Source: Pomphorhynchus laevis (taxonomy: Eukaryota > Acanthocephala > Palaeacanthocephala > Echinorhynchida > Pomphorhynchidae). Taken from it: a DNA stretch of 64,000 bases. Below are positions 11,201 through 21,400 of the stretch, in pieces. The stretch covers positions 186,001 to 250,000 of the forward strand of contig WNNJ02002694.1 of the NCBI GenBank assembly GCA_012934845.2, given 5' to 3'. Made by a program: the position numbers and the translations under genes. Below the pieces are notes generated by a model. That model did not search any database. It had not been told where the DNA came from and worked only from the letters and a program-made list of their open reading frames with translations. Numbering within the stretch: the stretch's first letter is position 1; every line of letters starts with the position of its first letter.

Positions 11201-14097
11201 AACATTGAAAGCTGATCCTGATGCCGTGACACCAGTCACTAAAAATTTGTAAAATTTTTGAAAATTTAGTTTTTTAATAAAGTAATATTTTACTATTAAT
11301 AAAATTACCTAAAATGCAAAAAGTATATTTAAAGTTATATTTTTAATAAAAATACTACACCGGTTGCATTCAGATTATACGCCAAGCATTCAATTTCCGA
11401 CAAAATATTGATTAAATTGTCGTATTACAGAATATGCTAACACCTTTAATCGCGAATTGCGGATGAACACTATTTATTAAAAATAGCTGTCAAATTTAAA
11501 TAAATTAATAGTTTAACATTTAAAAAATATTTACGATACAACGAAGGAGAATGAATTTAAAGCTAATTTAATAGAATTGCTTCGTCTTAGGCATTAGATC
11601 ATTGCGAAATGCAGGTAGAATCTCTGACTGATAAGCATTATGAAATACAATCAGCGTTTGCAGATCTCAAACTAGAAATACGAGAAAAGCAAGTAAGTCT
11701 CATGTAAATATTTGATACCTAAAACATATTATCGTAAGGAAATTAATATTTAGACATAATCTAATTTCTAAATTTAATCCACACAAAATTAATAAGAGAT
11801 AAATTAATTTCATAGAAATTATCTGTAAACAGTTATTTAATAATTTGTTTCATTTTTGTATCTACATTACCACTGTGTATCTCCTTTTAGCGATTTCATC
11901 TTGTTCTTTCTAATGTTTTTTTTTATTTCTAAAGGGAGTAACTGCTGCACATAGTCGTAATCTATTCATTTTTGACATGCATGCAGAATGTAGTATATTT
12001 TATAAATACAAATATTTGTAAAGAATTTATTCACCTGAGAATTTATTATCTAATAATCAGTGTTCAAATTACACACTCTGTCTAGATACGCTGGGTTATC
12101 CGGTACCACTCGATTACAGATAAATTACGATCTCAACAATTTGCAGTTTATTAAACGTTTGAATTAAATATCGTAAACAATTGTTTGCAACATTTGAATT
12201 AAATGTTGCAAACAATTGATTTAATGTTGCTAATAAATATTAAATATAAACACGCACCTTCGCGTGATCACTCCAATTCTCACAGCAGAACTGTGCATTA
12301 CTCTTATCAGTATGAGCGGACCTCATTATCACATTAACCATTAATCACATTTTGTCATTCGGTTATCAATTTTGCTGTTTTTGCAAGTTTTGCCACCGCA
12401 AAGAAACTAAACTGGCCAAATGAAGATATGAATGGATCATGTTTGCAAAATATACAGATTAATTTACATATAATGTCAGTTCACTGTTGTTTTTATTCTG
12501 AAATCATAAATTGAATGGCTAATAAATTGTCCTTAATTAAGCAACCAATTTTTAGGAATGTAAAGATTATCAAGACACAATCTCTCAGAGCTTACAAATT
12601 AAAAATGAAAAAATAGCGGACGGTGTATTAGCGACGGAAGAGAAATGTTTGACGCCTGATGGTCGATCATTCACAAGTACAAACGAAAACGAGCTAAATT
12701 TTAACTGTAACGCGAATTGCTTAAGAAATCGATGTCAACGTAAGGTATGATGCGGCAATTCTCATTCAAAAAATTTTAATTAAAAGATAATATTATTTTT
12801 TTATACATTATATTTTTTGAACAAACTGTAAATAAGGCGTTGAGTAACGATTTTAGTTTTATTTAAAATATTCTAAAAATAATTTAATTTAGCATTTCAA
12901 GTACTATTAGAAAAATAAATATCATGTACTTATATTTCCGGTGAATTAATAAATTTCTCATCATGATCTGGTTGATCTTGTTAATCTGTTAAATAATTAT
13001 TATATTATAGGCGACTATTTCCAATGCAAACAATCGACAAAGTTTTGGCAATTAGAATGTTCTTCCATTAAAATATAATTAATTTAAAACTAAAGTGTAT
13101 CTTGACAATGACAACAATCTATTAAAAGCAGTATAAATTAGTAGCCAAAATGCGTTTTGACTTTAGTAAATCACAAAATATTTACCAGAACAAAACATCA
13201 CGTTATTAAATCACGTCATGCATTGAGATTAAAGAAATCAATGGTGTTTAGTATATAAATTTTGGATATATGGACACTTAAATCTCATACAAAGCAATTC
13301 AACAGTTTGAAGAATTTGTATAAACATATAGAATGAATATTTTTTGTATGGACCGTTAAAGATCATACGAAACTTTTTATCAGTTTGAAGAATCACAACT
13401 TTTAGAACCTATACTGTGATGAGCTAGCATTCTTAGCTTCTCGAACTATTAAGAATAATAAAAAAATACTAAAACTCGTATTAAGCGTGAAAGCTTAATA
13501 TGAGTTGATTTGCAGAACTTATAAAAGTTAAACTTAAGTTGCTGCAAATTGTTAAGAAATAATTTGTTTGTGCAATGTATTCCATCAGGTTCGGTACTTT
13601 GGTATGTTCGCACGTAAAACTTTACCGATAAATCAAATTTGAAATGTGTTGTTTCCTTGTTATGAAGACATTCACTTGCAAGGTAAATATGCAATAACAT
13701 ACATAAGTTTTTTTATATTTGTTGATTTTAAAATTAAAAAGTATAAAATTAAAATATTCAAAACAATAATATTCATTGTACATTAAGGTTTAGAGATTTA
13801 ATGCTGTCATTATATTTGGTTTAGATGTCCTTATATTTTGGTTTTTATATTTGTCACTTCCCTTTATTTATCTATTCTTAAAATCATTTTTAGAAACAGC
13901 TTCAATCTAGCTTGGAATCATATTCGGAGGAGTTTTTGTTTGAACTAAAGAGAGAAATGGAAAATAGGCTTGCACAAGTTCCTAGGAAAAATCAAAGGCT
14001 TTATGATAAAATTCTTTTAAAAATAGGACAAGTCAATGAGGAGCTTGATCGACGGACATTTTATGAACGTAAATCAAGTAAAAGATTGATATATTGA
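2265..14097 (+). CDS. Unrecognised Cys-rich, coiled-coil-like protein, multi-exon
   Basis: I do not recognise this protein. Exons: 2265-2441, 2486-2673, 6237-6363, 7124-7267, 8108-8209, 8670-8813, 11591-11692, 12556-12744, then 13011-13055 (short end) or 13894-14097 (long end). Every intron is GT..AG and all phases agree: phase 2 between exons 2 and 3, phase 0 elsewhere. The short form is 405 residues; the long end adds 67. Residues 17-40 are Cys-rich (C17, C20, C24, C34, C39, C40). The rest is charged and heptad-like without membrane segments, so a coiled-coil scaffold is an inference. Exons 4-7 are 48, 34, 48 and 34 codons, which suggests duplication of an 82-residue module. The start is the MM at 2265; an upstream exon is not excluded. 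AATAAA lies at 14122-14127. Confidence 0.78.
2442..2485 (+). other. 44-nt intron whose unspliced reading completes a Cys finger
   Basis: The modelled intron runs from GTAATC to CTTTAG. Unspliced, it reads on from exon 1 as VICFCCLQLK, placing a C-x2-C pair 22 residues after C39; that gives C-x4-C-x22-C-x2-C, the spacing of the ORF1 fingers of the LINEs in this window. Read-through hits a stop at 2523-2525. Splicing keeps the frame into exon 2. Confidence 0.5.
3130..3173 (-). mobile_element. Retrozyme fragment
   Basis: Nearly identical to 4248-4290, the part of the 314-bp retrozyme unit lying just past its ribozyme. It directly abuts the left end of the RT element fragment at 3174-3985, which has retrozyme sequence in the same orientation on its other side. 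Confidence 0.7.
3174..3985 (+). mobile_element. 3' fragment of the RYIDD-type RT element
   Basis: Almost identical to 58990-59700. It encodes the last part of the reverse transcriptase (3284-3658 region, DDIFKFTRNIFLHEHSC) and the 3' untranslated end with the block GGCCGAAAC...CTGATGACCTCTAAT. The right junction is at the retrozyme ribozyme (see 3986-4028). High identity to the 59 kb copy means recent spread. Confidence 0.8.
3986..4028 (-). ncRNA. Hammerhead ribozyme, retrozyme copy a
   Basis: Core CTGATGA (complement of 4014-4020) and GAAAC are kept, but stem II has mismatches and the 3' strand of stem I has been replaced by the RT element. Probably weak or inactive. Confidence 0.6.
4299..4342 (-). 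ncRNA. Hammerhead ribozyme, retrozyme copy b
   Basis: Same sequence as the plus-strand copy at 4748-4791: CTGATGA, five-pair stem II closed by a TGTA loop, GAAAC, very short self-complementary stem III (ACGGT) and stem I of ATCTG with CAGAT plus a two-base bulge. All core bases are present. Confidence 0.8.
4748..4791 (+). ncRNA. Hammerhead ribozyme, retrozyme copy c
   Basis: CTGATGA at 4756-4762; stem II GTCAT 4763-4767 with ATGAC 4772-4776 and loop TGTA; GAAA 4777-4780; stem III from the near-palindrome ACGGT, consistent with dimer action; predicted cleavage after A4785; stem I ATCTG 4748-4752 with CAGAT 4787-4791, plus A4755-U4786 and a GC bulge. The stem I bulge is typical of natural fast hammerheads. 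Confidence 0.82.
5062..5110 (+). ncRNA. Decayed hammerhead, retrozyme copy d
   Basis: CTGATGA is kept (5070-5076), but the GAAAC strand reads TAAAC and stem II is disturbed, so activity is unlikely. Confidence 0.55.
5114..6236 (+). other. Rest of intron 2, no gene seen
   Basis: AT-rich. At about 5520-5760 one frame reads like a degraded protein with CAKNYKPCSNCKTEGCPNR, which could be an old Zn-binding transposon domain, but frames break often and I cannot name it. Confidence 0.3.
6364..9600 (+). other. Introns between exons 3 and 7, AT-rich
   Basis: Apart from exons 4-6 (7124-7267, 8108-8209, 8670-8813) I see no gene. Short perfect hairpins occur at 7031-7065 (13-bp arms around the TGCAGAGAACATT motif) and 7955-7982 (TGATCAACAC with its complement). 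Confidence 0.5.
9601..11370 (+). repeat. Satellite array, seven 250/251-bp units, inside an intron
   Basis: Units start near 9601, 9851, 10102, 10353, 10604, 10854, 11104 and a broken one at 11354. Units are over 95% alike by eye. The three 251-bp units carry one extra A (TGATAGCCGTG rather than TGATGCCGTG) and are adjacent, showing local spread of a variant. No ORF and no hammerhead core seen. It lies within the intron between exons 6 and 7 of the coiled-coil gene, so it would be transcribed. Confidence 0.9.
11371..13893 (+). other. Last introns and short terminal exon region
   Basis: Holds exons 7 (11591-11692), 8 (12556-12744) and the short alternative end (13011-13055); the remainder is AT-rich intron. 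I see nothing else. Confidence 0.5.
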
Positions 14098-15449
14098 GCA
14101 AATAGGCTTTGGCATTTTGTAAATAAACAGATCAATATTTTGCACGATAATTAACAATTTGAAGAAACTTTCAAATAGTGTCTGATCAACATAAATGAGT
14201 TTTATTCATTATTTAATTTAGAACAAGAATCGACAAAACAACTATTTCTACTTCGCTAGCTTATGTTATCATAATAAAAAAATAAAAAGAATAAAAAGAA
14301 CAATTTTTGATGAATAAATATATAGAACATGATTGATGATAAATACGTCGACCATGATCCACTACATAATATTATGTGATAGTTAAATATCAGGTAACAG
14401 AAAATTAAGACATTATTTTAAGACATTATTTCGTTTACATTAAATTACTCATTTAGTAATCAACTTTATGTTGAATGGAAAATAACCCCCTATTGATGCA
14501 AACGAGTCGTACCACTCTTCCATGTGTTGCCTTAAATTGATTTTAAAGTGGTTGGGCACATGATGGATGGTTTGGCTTACTATTTATATAAGTTATAATT
14601 AATAAAACTTATAATTGACGATTTATTGACAATTAAATAAATTATTTAATTATTATTAAATTATTAAATATTAAGAATTAATAATTAAAATATATTATTA
14701 TATAATTATTTACGATTTATTTTGTATTACGAACGCAGATACTATTTATTTTGTATTACGAACGCAGATACTAATCAAAAAACTGTTAATAAATAAATTA
14801 CTTTAATAATATTATAAGTAATCTTGTTATTTATATTAATCGGATATTGCACACCTCATAATAGAAGTTTATATTAAACTTCTATATTGAGCACCTGCAA
14901 GATGATGGTCTCTAATTATAACTTTTTAGTAATTTATTATTTGTTATTTAACTAATAAATCAATTATTTTTAACAAAACAATTAGCTCATTTTATAACTA
15001 AACGTTATAGTAATAAGGTTTATCTATTTTCATGCATCAAAATACATTATAATACCCACGAAACGTAAGCATGCGCTTCTGAAATTAAATATGCGGTCAA
15101 TATACGCTTTACATTCTGCGCGTCTAAAAGTATATAAAGTTATCCTCAACATAAAATGCTGCTCTTATAAATTACCCTACATATTTCACACGGCAAATAT
15201 AATGAAAATTTGAACTGTTTAAAAATTAACTGCTTAAATTTATTTAGTTGACCGCTAAAGTTTTTAGATAGTACTGTTGCGAATTTTATTTCCAAGTTGA
15301 ACAATGCAAATCATCGACAATTCAAATCTAATTAGTTCGCTTTTTACTCTGCAAAACATTTTAAATTTAACTACTCGATAAAATTAGACAAATTTTTAAA
15401 TAACTTCTAAAACAAAATATTGCTATGCTATATAGGATATCAACCGAAT
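14098..15449. other. Gap between two converging genes
   Basis: Contains the AATAAA of the coiled-coil gene (14122-14127) and AT-rich sequence. A 26-bp tandem duplication with ATTACGAACGCAGATACTA lies at about 14720-14773. No gene seen. The poly(A) signals of the two genes face each other 1.3 kb apart. Confidence 0.6.
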
Positions 15450-15450
15450 T

Positions 15451-18400
15451 TTATTTATCTGTTTTGTTTTCTATTTGTTTCCTATCCGAACTAGTAAATT
15501 CGTCAACAGGTAAGGAGTGCGTCCAGGGGCTATCCAGATCAAATTTTCGAAACTCTTGCATCATTGAAATTGGCTCATAGACAATCCTGCTATGCTCAAC
15601 ATTATATCGCAGCTAAACAAAATACACAGTCAAATTACAAGTAGCTTTCAAAGCTTGTCTTTTTGAACTTTAAAAAACTACTAAAAATGCTTTTGTCAGT
15701 AAATATTGGTAAATTTAAAGCTGCTGGCGTCTTATCAAAATGTTCATTTATGTTTAATGCATTTACGTTAAATATGTTATAATAAGAAAATTTAAATGAA
15801 ACACATTAGGTGCAAAAACTTTATCATTTAGATCACATATGAGTAACCGCCGGCCGCGGTTCGGATCCAGCCAAACATTTTCACCCGACCAACAACTAGA
15901 ATTTGAAGCTGATATATACAGATAATTCAAGTTTATTTTAGTTTATTTGGTCCATTAAGTAAGTATAGAATAAAAATATGTCCCCAAAATGTCCAAGCTT
16001 GCCCATCCCTAATTTAGAGTAGAAATCTTGATACAGCAATCACATTATCGAGGATATTTACAGTGTACTATTTATTTACACTCAAGCCATATTAATTCAA
16101 ACTAATTAATAAATGACCCCAAACGTAATGTACAAACGCATTCACAGACGCATATGCTAGCAAACATCCCCAAAAATCAAAAAATAAATAAATCTAAAGA
16201 TGCGCCTAGCACATCATGATACCTCAGGAAAATTGAAGTGAACGTTTAGCTGTAGTGAAATGGCACAGATTAGTTTGCTGAAACCATATAATTTTACTCT
16301 TAAAACTACTGAAATTATCATCCTAACAACTAAACATTTATAAATTTGTATAGATTTATATTTCAAATAGTCAAAATTGCTAAGTTGTAATAATAAAATC
16401 ATGAAAATCAAATAATGTTTAAATAATCATTAAAAATAATATTCAAATTTTAATAATTCTTTAAAGAATTATTAAAATTTATAATTGAGTGCAACCTTCC
16501 ATTTTAACGAACGATCTACTACAACATAAAAATACAACTCGTGTAGGCAATATATTCACAATAGTAAAAGACAGTTTACGGTTTACTGTCCAGTGAACAT
16601 TTCGTCCCAGAACGAAATGAAAAAATCGGTGTGTGGTGGATTCGAATTGCAAATATTAGTTACCGCCCACACCAAATATAGAACCCATTAATTGTGTAAT
16701 TTGATATATAAGCTAAATATAAACCAGCATTTCGGCGACAAGGAGTTCAACAGCAACAGTAAAAGGACCGAAACACGAAATGTAGGCGTGGGCTCACTGC
16801 TGATGAAGTCCACCCACGCTGATTGTAGTGTACAGTGATGCTGATAGGATTCAAACAATAACACGAGGATAATATCAAACCGACCAGTTAAGAATAATGG
16901 CTCGTGTAGGCAATATATTCACAATAGTAAAAGACAGTTTACGGTTTACTGTCCAGTGAACATTTCGTCCTAGAACGAAATGAAAAAATCGGTGTGTGGT
17001 GGATTCGAATTGCAAATATTAGTTACCGCCCACACCAAATATAGAACCCATTAATTGTGTAATTTGATATATAAGCTAAATATAAACCAGCATTTCGGCG
17101 ACAAGGAGTTCAACAGCAACAGTAAAAGGACCGAAACACGAAATGTAGGCGTGGGCTCACTGCTGATGAAGTCCACCCACGCTGATTGTAGTGTACAGTG
17201 ATGCTGATAGGATTCAAACAATAACACGAGGATAATATCAAACCGACAACTGAAAGAATACAACTCGTGTAAGCAATATATTATAGCAATATACAATATA
17301 CAACGAACGATCTACTACAACATAAAAAATAATATTAAAATTTCCAATAAAATTTACCATGATAATTTTATTAATATTTTATCGAATATATAAAATTTAT
17401 ACAAATTAATATATAAATTTATAAATGTTTCAATCCAAGACATACTTCAATTTATGCTTCTATTAAATTATCCAAAACACCATTAAGAAACATGATATCG
17501 TAAATGCAATTACGATTGAACAATATTTAACGATTTTAAAAATCTAATCATAAGATTAAATATCTAACTTTCGGAATTGTCCCTTATACTAATGCAAGCA
17601 TTCTTTTTGATGGCTTTCATTTTAATTATACAAAATGCGTCATTTAGAAAAATTGAAATTTATAAACAGATGGGAAATATTCCAGGGATTAACGTATATT
17701 GTGTTTTCTAAATTATTGTAAATTTCAAATAATTCTAGAATAAATATTATGTACAATTTCAAATTATCCTCAAAAAATTATTTGAGAAACAAAATGTCAA
17801 TTTCACCGATTACTGAGAAAATTTATTAGTAAACTTAGCATCTTTGATCTTTAAAAAAGTCAATACAAAATATTTTATAAAGAATTGAAATGTCAGAGTA
17901 CACACAAAATACACTGAACGATCTCTGCACGTAATTACCTCATAATAGCCAGATTGTGGAAAGTCTTTTCTTAGCGGATGTCCTTGAAACCCGTAATCAG
18001 TTAGAATTCGACGAAGATCGGGATGATTTACAAAGATAATGCCAAACATGTCATACACCTATATGCATCATCAAAACATATAAGAATAATATGAACCAAC
18101 ATACTTCTCGTTCTAACCAGTTTGCAGACTGGAATAAGGAACAAGCGGATTCGATTGGAATCAACTCATCAGTATATGTCTTCACTGTAATTCTTGTTTT
18201 GAATCGAATTGAAAGCAAATTGTAGAAAAGCTATAAATTTTAAAAATAAAGTAAACATGTCGTAAATAAAAAACTGTCAATTAATTAATAATTATTAATT
18301 AAAAATATTATTTAATAATTAATAACATTTAAGAACATTAAAAAAAATTAAAATACAAGCTAAAATGTATTATTAAGTACAAAACTAAATATTAAAATTT

Positions 18401-21400
18401 AGAATTAGTAATATATTCAAATAATCAACATATAATTTAAATATATAATTATATACTATAATAATATGCACATGTGGTATATTATGTTAATAATATAGAC
18501 ATTTTAAGTATATTAACAATTTATTTATAATAAACTATTAATACCAAAAACTTCGAATATTTTTCAATAACTTATCGCACACTAATCCAAAAACACGAAT
18601 CCAAAAACACTAATCCAAAAACGCTAATCCAAAAACACTAATCCAAAAACACTAATCCAAAAACGCTAATCCAAAAACACTAATCCAAAAATACTAATCC
18701 AAAAACACTAATCCATAAACACAAATCCGAAAACACTAATCCGAAAACACTAATCCAAAAACGCTAATCCAAAAACGCTAATCCGAAACACTAATCCGAA
18801 AACACTAATCCAACAACACTAATCCAAAAACACGAATCCAAAAACACTAATCCGAAAACACTAATCCGAAAACACTAATCCGAAACCACTAATCCAAAAA
18901 CACTAATCCGAAAACACTAATCTGAAACACTAATCCAAAAACGCTAATAAAAACGCTACTAAAAGAGGAATTAGTTTTGATATTTCGCTAACTTCTGTTA
19001 GCATGTTCAGAAAATTACATATTTTCTGAAGACGCTAACAGAAGTTAGCGAAATATCAAAACTAATTTCTTCCTTTCTTTGATCCAGCTCCAATAATTAT
19101 TAAAAACAAAATATTAAAACTTAATATCAGGATTAATATTTTTATTTATAATAATATTATTATGAATAAAAATATATGAAAAATTATATAATTATATTAT
19201 AATATATAATAATATATTAAATATATATTTTTAATTTTTTGGTTAATATAAAAAATTATTTAATATCGCAAATAAAATTGATCTTCGACTATATAAAAAC
19301 TAAATCATTATTAAAATCGATTTTCATAAAATCTATTCTGTTGTTAATGCATACCATCAGATAACACAATCGCTGACTGTGTAAACAGCTATGAGGCTAG
19401 ATCGTCGAATCGAGAGCAAAGTTAGGTATGCCCTTTATGTACATTTGTACAAAGCTCCTTGATCATTGATGCCAATTTACCTCTTATAATATTATGGCGT
19501 GGAATGGGAAATCTAATTTTTACAGCACTAAAGTTTGAATTGCATAGCATTTGTTTGGGGTATTTGGTGATGGTCAACCATATTTCGCAGTAAGTGCATC
19601 CATAAATTGTTGCTTGGACAAACAGTGACCAAGTCATTTTGACATGAAGCCACAATGAAGTAACAGAAAAGTAAGCCAAATGTTGTTTGTGCCTTATTTT
19701 TTATACCAATAATCTCGAGTAATAAGTATTCAAAAATCGGAGTCTAAATGGTTCAACCTTATGGTTGTAATTTGCACGTACACATTCCCGATATTCCTGA
19801 GTGTTTCCGGTTCGGTTTTCTTTCGCTTAATTAATAGTACTCTCTGTACACGAATACGCACCTCCTTGAACGACTTATACAGAAAGCACATTTTACATCA
19901 ATCTACAACAGTATATAGTTTTTATTAGTCGTAACGGAATAATTTTTTATCGAACGTATGGCAAATTCTATTGCGTCTCGTTGCCCAGCACATAATTGAA
20001 ATTTACAGGATACTTCAATCAGTTAGGTACGAACACAATGAACAATGATTATACCGACGATGCAACTAAGTACTTGCCCAATGCCGATAGTATCACACCA
20101 CATTCAGGTATGTCTCATTATATGCCTCTGTACCAAATCGCAAATAACAAGTTTTCACTTCTGATTCCAGTTCTTGAGAGGCGCTTCATTGTTTTGTGAG
20201 CAATTCTTGCCAGGCTATAGCATTTGCATCAGATGGATATGCTGCCCCTCTAGCTTGATTCAAATCCGTAATAACATGTTCGGCTATAATTTCACGTAAC
20301 GTACGTTACTGTAATACATATACCATTGTATATGCTTTATTAGGATGAACTTTTCAGTTAAAGGTGTTGCAAGTAGGGAATTTGTTAGTTTAATATGTCG
20401 ATTACATTTATTCCTAGTATTTCGTCCAAAATGATCAGAATTTTTGAAAATTACCCCGTCTCTTTTCGAACATCGAACAGTTTCTTTGAACTTGTCATTT
20501 TTAGTAAGATAAATCATGTTTTTAAAGAGTAATCGTTTGCAACTAAACGATTTCCTTGTATTTTGGGTCTTTAACTGAAAGAATTCTGGTTCTTCAAATA
20601 ACTTTTAAAGTCCATGACTTTTCCATAACATTATTCTGCAGTACAAGGATTTTCGCTTAATTTTTAGATTGACCTGTTTGAATAACCACTTGCGTCACGA
20701 CACTCAACGTGTTCAAATCGATTAATGTATTTGCAACTAGGTTATCAAGAGCACAAAGTTGATAGACTATAATAGGTTATAATCGAATTAGTTACTTTAT
20801 GTTCCGTTGACCAAACGGTACTACTATTTGTGTCAAATCGAATTATCATATAATCCTGATTCGATTGTGACATATTAAAGCTATTCTACAAGGCTTGGAG
20901 ATGTTTTGCGAATATACAACCAAGTGATATTTTGTAATCACATGTAATTTTAACGAAGAATAGTCAATGATTATAATAATGAATATATAATTATATATTA
21001 TAATAATATAATATTATAATATATATCAGGGGTGTCGAGCATTCGGCCCGCATGATTTTTTATCAAACAGATCATAAAATTAGAAATTAGTGTTTTGTTT
21101 TTTATATTTTGTAATATAAAATTGATTTTATTTCAAAAATAAAATCAACGATTAAGTTTTTAGTTAATTTGGTTGTAGTAAACTCGATATTCACGATATT
21201 GTTTTGATGATTTTTTCGAAAAATTACAAGAAAAGAACTATTCACGAAGAACGAAGAAGGTTTCAAGATGTAAAAGCGCCCCTCGAACTGCAATTGGAAT
21301 TGATCTTCAAAATGTCTTGATAAAAAAATATCAAGAAGTTCGAGTCCCTTTATGGTTGGTGTATTTTACAATACACCAACCATATACTGTATTACATATA

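Noticed and set aside
9601-11370. Hammerhead inside the 250-bp satellite
   Set aside because: GCTGATCCTGATGCC lacks the CTGANGA core, and no GAAA strand is in a pairing position.
9601-11370. CRISPR-like repeat array
   Set aside because: Units are contiguous without unique spacers and the window is eukaryotic.
17051-17296. Minus-strand ORF in the 363-bp repeat
   Set aside because: Present only because the repeat lacks stops in that frame; no protein features.
18581-18955. Telomere-like array
   Set aside because: The unit ACTAATCCAAAAAC is 14 bp with scattered variants and does not match known telomere repeats.
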